Assembly: GCA_016928525.1 (NCBI GenBank)
Contig: JAFGKO010000068.1
Coordinates: 1 to 28,503, forward strand
Direction: 5' to 3'
DNA length: 28,503 nt
Source of the DNA: Anaerolineales bacterium
GTDB lineage: Bacteria; Chloroflexota; Anaerolineae; Anaerolineales; Villigracilaceae
This document shows, piece by piece, positions 22,833 through 28,503 of this stretch. The translations under genes were made by a program, and so were the position numbers. Position 1 is the first letter of the stretch. Each line of letters starts with the position of its first letter. The notes under the pieces were generated by a model. That model had not been told where the DNA came from. It ran no database searches and saw only the letters and a program-made list of their open reading frames with translations.

Positions 22833-24058
22833 ACCTGGCCCAGACCATATTCGAAGCATTGGAAAGCCTGAACGGCAACAAGATGCGCTCCGGGCTGACC
22901 GTTCTGGGGATCGTCATCGGGGTGGCGGCGGTGATCGCCATGCTGTCCGTTGGACGCGGCGCAGAAGCCTCCATCACCGGCTCGATCAGCGGTATCGGCA
23001 CCAACCTGTTGTTCATTTTCCGTGGTGATTTCAGCGACTCTGTCCGTAACCCCAAGCCGCTGACAACCGGCGATGCCCAGGCGATTGGCGACCCTTTCCA
23101 AGCGCCCTCGGTGGCGGCGGTTGCGCCTGCCCTACAAGGTAGCGGTGAAGTGTCATTTGGTGGGGAGCTCGCCACAACCCAAATTGTCGGAGCTACACCT
23201 GAATATTTTACCGTCACGAACTACCTTCTGACGGAGGGTGACTATATTACGGAAGAACATATCCTGGGACGCGCTTCAGTGGTGCTGGTCGGGCCGGATG
23301 TGGCCGATAAGCTCTTTGGACACCGTGACGGGATTACCGGGGAAACTGTGCGCATCGAAGGACAGCCTTTTCGAGTGATAGGTGTGCTCGAGTCGAAAGG
23401 CGGCGGGGCTTTTGGAAGCCAGGATAATTTGGTGTTCGTGCCATTTAGCACAGCGCAAACTCGTTTGATCCGCCGTAGCACGTCCGACCGCGTGGACATC
23501 ATTCTGGTACAGACGGTGGACGCCGAATCTGTGAATACCGCCATCGAGGAGATTTCGCAGATCCTGCGCACGCGCCACCGTACGCCCGTTGGCGAGGACG
23601 ATTTCACCATATTCTCCCAGCGCGATTTACTGACCACCTTCGAGTCGATCACGGGCATATTGACCATCTTCCTGGGCGGCATTGCGGCGATTTCCCTGCT
23701 GGTGGGCGGGATTGGTATTATGAATATCATGTTGGTCTCGGTCACCGAACGTACACGGGAAATTGGTCTGCGCAAGGCGCTGGGCGCGCGCAAACGCGAC
23801 ATCCTGATCCAGTTCTTGACCGAGTCTTCCCTGCTCAGCCTGATCGGCGGGATCATCGGTATTCTATTCGGTTGGTTCATCGCTTATATTGTCGGTCAAA
23901 TTGCTGCTGCCACCAACACCGATTTCACGCCCATTGTCGGTGGGGATGCAATCTTGCTGGCCACGCTCTTCTCGGCAGCGGTTGGTCTGTTCTTCGGCAT
24001 CTATCCCGCCAGTCGTGCGGCTAATCTGGAGCCAGTGGAAGCGCTGAGATATGAATAG
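22829..24058 (+). CDS. MacB/FtsX-type ABC permease
   Basis: This 409-residue permease has the MacB layout. One N-terminal TM helix (about 21-41, [20 protein letters not shown]) precedes a large extracytoplasmic domain (about 45-280, including [14 protein letters not shown] and [14 protein letters not shown]). The three C-terminal TM helices include [20 protein letters not shown], the FtsX coupling segment [20 protein letters not shown], and [24 protein letters not shown] at the end. With the ATPase it drives mechanotransmission or export of peptides, antibiotics or lipoproteins; the substrate is unknown. GGAGGGG lies upstream and the gene overlaps the ATPase by 4 nt. Confidence 0.96.
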   Translation: MNLAQTIFEALESLNGNKMRSGLTVLGIVIGVAAVIAMLSVGRGAEASITGSISGIGTNLLFIFRGDFSDSVRNPKPLTTGDAQAIGDPFQAPSVAAVAPALQGSGEVSFGGELATTQIVGATPEYFTVTNYLLTEGDYITEEHILGRASVVLVGPDVADKLFGHRDGITGETVRIEGQPFRVIGVLESKGGGAFGSQDNLVFVPFSTAQTRLIRRSTSDRVDIILVQTVDAESVNTAIEEISQILRTRHRTPVGEDDFTIFSQRDLLTTFESITGILTIFLGGIAAISLLVGGIGIMNIMLVSVTERTREIGLRKALGARKRDILIQFLTESSLLSLIGGIIGILFGWFIAYIVGQIAAATNTDFTPIVGGDAILLATLFSAAVGLFFGIYPASRAANLEPVEALRYE

Positions 24059-24091
24059 GTGGACTGCTCAGGCTGAAGCCTTCGGTGAGTT

Positions 24092-24535
24092 ATGAAAATT
24101 GCTGTCGGCGCAGACGAACGCTTGCATGTAGTAGATGTGACTCTGGACTATCTCAAGGAGCAGGGACACGAGATCACCTGGTATGGACCGGAAACGGGGG
24201 CGACCCGCCCATGGCCGGATGTGGTTAAGCGCATCGCGCTGGACGTTCAATCTGCTGAGGCCGACGAGGGGATCCTGTTCTGCTGGACAGGCACCGGCGT
24301 CAGCATGGCCGCCAACAAATTCAGGGGTATCCGTGCTGCCCTGTGCGACGATGCTGAAACCGCGCGCGGCGCGCGTCTGTGGAATAACGCCAACGTGCTT
24401 TGCCTTTCGATGCGGCGGACATCCGAAGTCATCCTCAAAGAGATCCTGGACATGTGGTTCAGCACTTCGTATGAATCCAATGAAACTGATGATGCCTGCT
24501 TACGGCTGGTCGATGAGCTGGAGAATCCCTCCTGA
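24092..24535 (+). CDS. RpiB/LacAB-family sugar-phosphate isomerase
   Basis: This 147-residue protein matches the ribose-5-phosphate isomerase B family. The block FCWTGTGVSMAANKFRGIRAAL contains the catalytic Cys64 (Cys66 in E. coli RpiB) and the anion loop GTGVSMAANK. It continues with CDDAETARGARLWNNANVLCLSMR. The N-terminus is odd: GADERLHVVDVTL stands where RpiB has SDHAGxxLK, so a substrate-binding Asp/His is replaced and the sugar phosphate may differ. GGTGAG lies before the ATG. It follows the permease by 33 nt and precedes the SerA-like gene. A weak CCCTC/GAGGG hairpin with a T-rich tail (24527-24560) overlaps its stop codon. Confidence 0.85.
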   Translation: MKIAVGADERLHVVDVTLDYLKEQGHEITWYGPETGATRPWPDVVKRIALDVQSAEADEGILFCWTGTGVSMAANKFRGIRAALCDDAETARGARLWNNANVLCLSMRRTSEVILKEILDMWFSTSYESNETDDACLRLVDELENPS

Positions 24536-24564
24536 AGAGGGTGTTTTACAGATTTTTTATCGGT

Positions 24565-24570
24565 TAGAAT
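24565..24570 (+). promoter_or_regulatory. -10 element of the SerA-like gene, leaderless candidate
   Basis: TAGAAT ends 6 bp before the ATG at 24577, so transcription would begin at or next to the start codon. No Shine-Dalgarno sequence is present. The -35 region (TGTTTT at 17 bp, TTTACA at 14 bp) is weak. Confidence 0.45.
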
Positions 24571-24576
24571 CAAAAC

Positions 24577-25518
24577 ATGTCAGCATACAACGTTCTAATT
24601 GCCGATGGCCTGGAGGAGACCGGACAGGCCATTTTGCGTTCCTCGGCGCACGTTGATGATTGCAGGGACATTTCTCCTGACGAATTGATAAAGATAATCG
24701 CAGGTTACGAGGCTTTGATCGTGCGCAGCCGCACGAAGGTCACAGCGCAGGTGTTCGATGTCGCCGGGCGACTTAAGGTCGTTGGGCGGGCAGGCGTTGG
24801 CGTGGATAACATCGACCTGGAGGCTGCCAGGTCCCACAGCGTGACAGTGGTGAATGCGCCCGCGTCTACTTCGCTGGCGGTTGCGGAACTGACCCTTGGC
24901 CTGCTGCTATCGCTGGCGCGTGAAATCCCACGTGCAGATTCGGGCATGAAGCAGGGGAAGTGGCTCAAGAAGGAGCTGGGGGGCAATGAACTTTCTGGTA
25001 AGACGCTCGGCATCCTCGGTGTGGGACGCATTGGCGTGGAAGTGGGAAAACGTGCGGTGGCCTTTGGTATGACAGTGCTAGGCTATGATGTGCGTAATTT
25101 TGCCAAAGAGATTACACGTCGCGGGGTGCTGCCTGTGGAGCTAGAGGATTTATATGCCCGCGCAGATTACATCTCACTGCACGTACCACTTACAGACGAG
25201 ACTCGTTTGATGGTGGATGAGCAGGCTTTTGGGCGGATGAAGCGTGGAGTCCGCATTGTGTGTACGGCGCGCGGCGGTATCATCGATGAGTCTGCATTGC
25301 TGGCGGCGCTGGGATCCGGTCAGGTGTCTGGCGCGGCGTTGGACGTTTTTGCCAGCGAACCGCCCGGCGCGACGGGCCTGGTCGGGCATCCGAAAGTCAT
25401 CGCCACTCCGCATATCGGCGCGCAGACGGCGGAAGCGCAATCACGCGCGGCGGAAGATATTGCAAATGAAGTGCTGGCGGCTTTGAACGGCGAGCCGCTG
25501 CGCTGGAAGGTTGTTTAA
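24577..25518 (+). CDS. D-3-phosphoglycerate dehydrogenase-like D-2-hydroxyacid dehydrogenase
   Basis: This 313-residue protein has the SerA catalytic and NAD domains: VVGRAGVGVDNIDLEAA, the nucleotide fold LGILGVGRIG (Gly148, Gly150, Gly153) with Asp171 in GYDVR favouring NAD, and the catalytic Arg232 (ARGGIIDE), Glu261 (ASEPPG) and His279 (TPHIGA). It lacks the C-terminal ASB and ACT domains, so it is the short form and would not be serine-regulated through ACT. It probably oxidises 3-phosphoglycerate in serine synthesis, but related short enzymes act on other 2-hydroxyacids. Translation appears leaderless. A strong hairpin follows the stop codon. Confidence 0.92.
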   Translation: MSAYNVLIADGLEETGQAILRSSAHVDDCRDISPDELIKIIAGYEALIVRSRTKVTAQVFDVAGRLKVVGRAGVGVDNIDLEAARSHSVTVVNAPASTSLAVAELTLGLLLSLAREIPRADSGMKQGKWLKKELGGNELSGKTLGILGVGRIGVEVGKRAVAFGMTVLGYDVRNFAKEITRRGVLPVELEDLYARADYISLHVPLTDETRLMVDEQAFGRMKRGVRIVCTARGGIIDESALLAALGSGQVSGAALDVFASEPPGATGLVGHPKVIATPHIGAQTAEAQSRAAEDIANEVLAALNGEPLRWKVV

Positions 25519-25525
25519 TATTTAC

Positions 25526-25560
25526 TCGTTTGGTCAGCAGTTCAACTGCTGACCAAACGA
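25526..25560. terminator. Palindromic hairpin after the SerA-like gene
   Basis: A 15-bp perfect stem (25526-25540 with 25546-25560; TCGTTTGGTCAGCAG / CTGCTGACCAAACGA) with a TTCAA loop lies 7 nt after the stop codon. It can serve as a terminator, although the tail is A-rich on the plus strand. It ends 15 nt before the M32 start codon, so it may also affect that gene. Confidence 0.6.
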
Positions 25561-25575
25561 TAATAAAGGAGAAAT

Positions 25576-27078
25576 ATGTCTGAAAAACTGCAACAACTCA
25601 AAACCCTCCTGGCCGAAGTAGCGGACCTGAACAACGCGCAGGCTCTTTTAGGCTGGGACCAGCAGACCTACATGCCGCAGGGCGGCAGCGAAGCGCGTGG
25701 TAACCAGCTTGCCACGCTTGGCAAGATCTCGCACCAGAAATTCACCTCGGATGAGATCGGTGCGCTGCTGGGTGACCTGGAAAAGGAATACGAAGACGCT
25801 GACCTCGACTCAGATGATTTGCGCTTGCTCAAGGTGACGCGCCACAACTATGACAAGGCCACGCGTGTGCCGTCGGAGTTTGTAGCCGAGTTTGCCGTGG
25901 TGACCAGCAAGGCTTTCGAAGCCTGGGTGGAAGCGCGCAAAAAGTCGGACTTCTCCATCTTCCGGCCGCATCTGGAAAAAGTGGTGGAATTGAACCAGCG
26001 TTATGTCTCGTTCTTCCCGCCTGCCGACCATCCCTATGACGTGCTGCTCGACCAGTTCGAGCGCGGCATGAAGACCGCCGACGTCAAGGAAATTTTCGAT
26101 ACCTTGCGTCCGCAGCAGGTGGAACTGCTCAAGGCAATTGCCGAAAAGCCGCAGGTAGATGATTCCTTCCTGCATGTGGAATATGACGAAAAAAAGATGA
26201 TGGATTTCAGCGAAGTGATTGCAACCAAGTTCGGCTACGATTGGGAACGCGGACGCCAGGATAAATCGGCGCACCCCTTTACCACCAATTTCAGCATCAA
26301 CGATGTGCGCATCACCACCCGCTTCGAATCCGATAATCCGACCATCTTGCTCTTCAGCACTATGCACGAGACCGGACATGCGCTTTACGAACTGGGCAGC
26401 AAGCAGGATTATGAACGCACCCCGCTGGCAGGCGGCGCTTCTTTGGCTGTGCACGAATCCCAATCTCGCATGTGGGAGAACCTGGTCGGGCGTTCGTTGC
26501 CATTCTGGGAGCATTTCTATCCCGAGTTCCAGAAACTCTTCCCGGCGCAGGTTGGAAATGTCGATTTGGGCACCTTCTACAAAGGTATCAACAAGGTCGA
26601 GTCCTCGCTCATCCGGGTCAACGCCGATGAGGCGACCTACAACATGCACATCATGCTGCGGCTCGAACTCGAGATTGGCATGATCGAAGGGAATGTCGAG
26701 GTCAAAGACCTGCCCGAAATCTGGAATGCCAAAATGGACGAGTATCTTGGTATCCTCCCGCCTGACGATGCCAAAGGCGTCTTGCAGGATATTCACTGGT
26801 CCGGTGGCACGCTGGGTTATTTCTCCACCTATGCGCTTGGGAATTTGATCTCCGCCCAGCTATGGGAGAAAATTACTGCTGATATCCCCGATCTGGCCGA
26901 CCAGTTCCGCCAGGGTAAATTCGAGGCCCTGCTGACCTGGTTGCGCGAGAAGATTCATGTACACGGCAACAAATATGAGCCGCAGGAACTCGTCCAGCGT
27001 GTGACCGGTTCGAAGATCGCCTCGGCTCCGTATATCCGCTATCTGAAACACAAGTTCAGCGACATTTACGGATTGTAA
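25576..27078 (+). CDS. Metallocarboxypeptidase, M32 (Taq) family
   Basis: This 500-residue zinc carboxypeptidase removes residues from peptide C-termini. The active-site motif is HETGHALYELG (His264, Glu265, His268), and the third zinc ligand Glu294 lies in VHESQSRMWENLVGRS, the M32 signature. Other family marks are LLGWDQQTYMPQGGSEARG near the N-terminus, HPFTTNFSINDVRITTRF, and the C-terminal DIHWSGGTLGYFSTYALGNL. Length is normal for the family and no signal peptide is present, so the protein is cytoplasmic. AAGGAGA precedes the ATG. It is probably a single gene in peptide turnover. Confidence 0.96.
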   Translation: MSEKLQQLKTLLAEVADLNNAQALLGWDQQTYMPQGGSEARGNQLATLGKISHQKFTSDEIGALLGDLEKEYEDADLDSDDLRLLKVTRHNYDKATRVPSEFVAEFAVVTSKAFEAWVEARKKSDFSIFRPHLEKVVELNQRYVSFFPPADHPYDVLLDQFERGMKTADVKEIFDTLRPQQVELLKAIAEKPQVDDSFLHVEYDEKKMMDFSEVIATKFGYDWERGRQDKSAHPFTTNFSINDVRITTRFESDNPTILLFSTMHETGHALYELGSKQDYERTPLAGGASLAVHESQSRMWENLVGRSLPFWEHFYPEFQKLFPAQVGNVDLGTFYKGINKVESSLIRVNADEATYNMHIMLRLELEIGMIEGNVEVKDLPEIWNAKMDEYLGILPPDDAKGVLQDIHWSGGTLGYFSTYALGNLISAQLWEKITADIPDLADQFRQGKFEALLTWLREKIHVHGNKYEPQELVQRVTGSKIASAPYIRYLKHKFSDIYGL

Positions 27079-27116
27079 AAAAAACAGAGTTCGGGATAGG
27101 CGGTGACCATGTTTTT

Positions 27117-27196
27117 GGGACACGGATCTCACGGAGCGAACGGAAAAATTCCGTGAGAATATGGAATATTCGTGAGGTCCGCGTAATCTGTGTCCC
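27117..27196. repeat. Foldback element (GGGACACGGAT ... ATCTGTGTCCC)
   Basis: An 80-bp element ends in near-perfect inverted arms (GGGACACGGA / TCTGTGTCCC). It contains an inner perfect 9-bp pair TCTCACGGA (27127-27135) / TCCGTGAGA (27150-27158), plus further CGTGAGGTCCGCGTAAT sequence. This ATCCGCGTAATCTGTGTCCC style is a common dispersed palindrome. The remainder of 27079-27344 holds only the promoter of the lipoprotein gene. Confidence 0.6.
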
Positions 27197-27321
27197 GAAT
27201 TGACTTATCTCGAATTGAGGTTAATTACTGAGTTCCAGGGTCTCGGACCTGATGGAACAGGCAACGGGTTTCAAATTTGTAAGGCAAAATTGGAGACGTC
27301 CCGTTTATACGTCCAGTATCG

Positions 27322-27327
27322 TATAAT
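27322..27327 (+). promoter_or_regulatory. -10 element of the lipoprotein gene
   Basis: A perfect TATAAT lies 17 bp before the ATG at 27345, predicting a leader of only about 11 nt with no Shine-Dalgarno sequence. The -35 is weak. An inverted pair GAGACG (27293-27298) / CGTCTC (27332-27337) surrounds it and could be an operator. Confidence 0.5.
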
Positions 27328-27344
27328 GGGGCGTCTCTCATTCT

Positions 27345-28274
27345 ATGAACAGAATCAAACTCCCTCACCTTGTCCTGCTCGCATCTCTGCTTGGACTTTT
27401 GTCTGGCTGCGTGCTTCCCGGCGTGGATCTAGTCCCTACGCCTTTTCCTCCCGAATACTTCCCGACGGTGGTGGTGCAGACTGCGCAAGCTGCCATGGCG
27501 ACCAATTTGGCCGGCACGCCCAGCGCAACCCCCACGCAGACTCTCCCGCCGACGGAGACGCCCACGCCGACAGATACGCCTACCCCCATCCCAACGGATA
27601 CCCTGACACCCTCGCCTTCGGCTCCCAGCGCGCAGATACGCATCCTTTCCCCGGGACCGATGTCGAAAGTCACTTCGCCGATGACCCTGCGGATACAGAT
27701 CGTATCTGGCGGGAGTGAGTTGGTGCAGGTCGACTTGCAGGGCGAGGACGGCCGCTTACTATCCCGCAACCTGGAGCGCGTTCCAAGCTGGCCGGGTGGA
27801 TATTATTTCCCGTTGAAAGTTCCATTCGAGGTCCGCGCCGCAGCGGAAGTGGGACGCATTACCATCAGCACCAAGGATGGTTTTGGGCGCATCCAGTCTC
27901 AGTTGGGGATGCGTGTGCTGCTGCTGTCGGTTGGCAGCGCTGAAATCAATCCCGAGGGCGATCCGTCTGAGCGCGCCGTGTTCTACGAGCCGCCCAGGGA
28001 GGATGCCATCGCTCAGGATGGTGTCCTGACCGTAGAAGGGCGCTTCCTACCGTTCAACGATCAGCCGGTTGTTTTGGAATTGCTCGCCCCTGGGGGCAAA
28101 CCGGTTGGTTTGCGCGTGCTCGATTTCATCGGGACGGACGAGCAGCTTTTCTCGACCACCATCCCATACAAAGTGACAGAACCAATCCAGGCGTTGTTGA
28201 TGCTGCGCCAGGATGATGATCGCCTGGATGGTCAGATTTACGTATACAGTCAGGAAATCCTGCTCAATCCCTGA
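27345..28274 (+). CDS. Surface lipoprotein with Pro/Thr-rich linker
   Basis: This 309-residue protein has a lipoprotein signal peptide (LVLLASLLGLLSGC, lipid-bearing Cys22). A disordered Pro/Thr-rich linker follows (about 55-95, PTETPTPTDTPTPIPTDT). The rest is a beta-rich extracytoplasmic part with repeated Ig-like strands (IRILSPGPMSKVTSPMTL, LTVEGRFLPFNDQPVVLELL), similar in feel to Gmad2-type Ig-like domains. It has no catalytic motif and may be a surface or cell-envelope binding protein. The linker DNA is a run of degenerate CCNACG/ACNCC units. The transcript appears nearly leaderless. Confidence 0.85.
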   Translation: MNRIKLPHLVLLASLLGLLSGCVLPGVDLVPTPFPPEYFPTVVVQTAQAAMATNLAGTPSATPTQTLPPTETPTPTDTPTPIPTDTLTPSPSAPSAQIRILSPGPMSKVTSPMTLRIQIVSGGSELVQVDLQGEDGRLLSRNLERVPSWPGGYYFPLKVPFEVRAAAEVGRITISTKDGFGRIQSQLGMRVLLLSVGSAEINPEGDPSERAVFYEPPREDAIAQDGVLTVEGRFLPFNDQPVVLELLAPGGKPVGLRVLDFIGTDEQLFSTTIPYKVTEPIQALLMLRQDDDRLDGQIYVYSQEILLNP

Positions 28275-28308
28275 GATTAGAAGCGTGCATACGATGTTAG
28301 AAGACTTT

Positions 28309-28357
28309 CCGAAAAAAGGGGTGCGAGCGGCTTCGCCGCTCGCACCCCTTTTTTCGG
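28309..28357. terminator. Perfect 22-23 bp hairpin terminator after the lipoprotein gene
   Basis: Arms at 28309-28331 and 28335-28357 (CCGAAAAAAGGGGTGCGAGC... / ...GCTCGCACCCCTTTTTTCGG) pair perfectly, with the T tract on the 3' arm. It lies 35 nt after the stop codon, as expected for a terminator. Its outer ends match the hairpin at 20551-20596. Confidence 0.8.
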
Positions 28358-28397
28358 TCTACTTTTCTAACAGAATTTGGGCACAGCAAATACAGGC

Positions 28398-28426
28398 TTG
28401 TCAAAAGCATTTGCGACAGGTATAAT
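28398..28426 (+). promoter_or_regulatory. Promoter of the tRNA-Pro gene
   Basis: TTGTCA (28398-28403) and TATAAT (28421-28426) are exactly 17 bp apart, a near-consensus sigma-70-type promoter. It is the strongest in the window. The tRNA begins 16 bp after the -10. Confidence 0.8.
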
Positions 28427-28442
28427 GCCTTTTGCTTTCCCG

Positions 28443-28503
28443 CGGGGTGTGGCTCAGCCCGGCTAGAGCGCACGGTTCGGGTCCGTGAGGTCCCCGGTTC
28501 AAA
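28443..28503 (+). tRNA. tRNA-Pro (anticodon CGG), 3' end outside window
   Basis: The sequence shows a 7-bp acceptor 5' strand (CGGGGTG), a D arm (GCTC...GAGC), and an anticodon arm CACGG-TTCGGGT-CCGTG with anticodon CGG reading codon CCG. The variable loop and the start of the T arm (CCCGGTTCAAA) follow before the window ends. G37 after the anticodon is usual for this tRNA. About 16 nt are missing. Confidence 0.93.

Noticed and set aside
27487..27615. Possible CRISPR or tandem repeat in the CCNACG-rich stretch of the lipoprotein gene
   Set aside because: Units are irregular and encode a Pro/Thr linker in frame; there are no spacers and no constant repeat.

Overview
The window looks like a chromosomal segment of a moderately GC-rich bacterium. 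The style of the proteins, the GltD/GltB-type modules, the small conserved membrane proteins and the many dispersed foldback repeats suggest a member of the Chloroflexota (Anaerolineae-like). That placement is an inference and was not checked against any database. Most of the content is housekeeping: asnS, aspS, rnc, smc, serA-like, rpiB-like, an M32 carboxypeptidase, a MacAB-type export operon and a tRNA-Pro.

Layout. 1-3.9 kb (minus): a tight operon of an AraC/MGMT DNA-repair protein followed by two FMN-domain glutamate-synthase-like proteins (the last runs off the window), preceded by a small ABM-domain protein. 3.9-4.87 kb has no protein gene, but its minus strand carries a candidate structured RNA (6S-like shape) with its own promoter and terminator. 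4.87-5.86 kb (plus): GH25 lysozyme with two LysM repeats. 5.9-10.3 kb (minus): aldo/keto reductase, then a long structured leader, aspS and asnS. 10.4-15.7 kb (plus): rnc behind a hairpin-rich leader, smc, and a vapBC-type toxin-antitoxin pair bracketed by two diverged copies of the smc 3' end. 15.9-16.4 kb (plus): a two-TM protein. 16.5-18.8 kb (minus): four consecutive membrane-protein genes (CPBP protease-like, DUF6064-like, ICMT-like methyltransferase, small two-helix protein). 18.9-20.3 kb (minus): a GltD-type oxidoreductase, a possible electron-donating partner of the glutamate-synthase-like pair at the left end. 20.7-24.06 kb (plus): membrane-fusion protein, ABC ATPase and FtsX/MacB permease. 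24.1-28.3 kb (plus): RpiB-like, SerA-like, M32 carboxypeptidase and a lipoprotein. The right edge cuts tRNA-Pro(CGG).

The most notable signals lie outside ordinary gene calls. (1) The toxin-antitoxin pair sits between the intact smc 3' end and a diverged 23-codon relic of the same end. The differences are mostly synonymous, as if the cassette arrived together with a foreign smc terminus. (2) A compact structured RNA candidate lies at 4534-4703. (3) The aspS leader has mutually exclusive hairpins ending in a U-rich tract. (4) The rnc leader has a hairpin that buries the Shine-Dalgarno sequence of a TTG start, and the encoded RNase III lacks one of the four usual acidic metal-binding residues. 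(5) AspRS carries His31/Gly83, the residues linked to relaxed tRNA specificity, although asnS is next to it. Dispersed palindromic repeats fill most intergenic spaces, and a repeat of the intergenic type appears to be embedded in one coding region.
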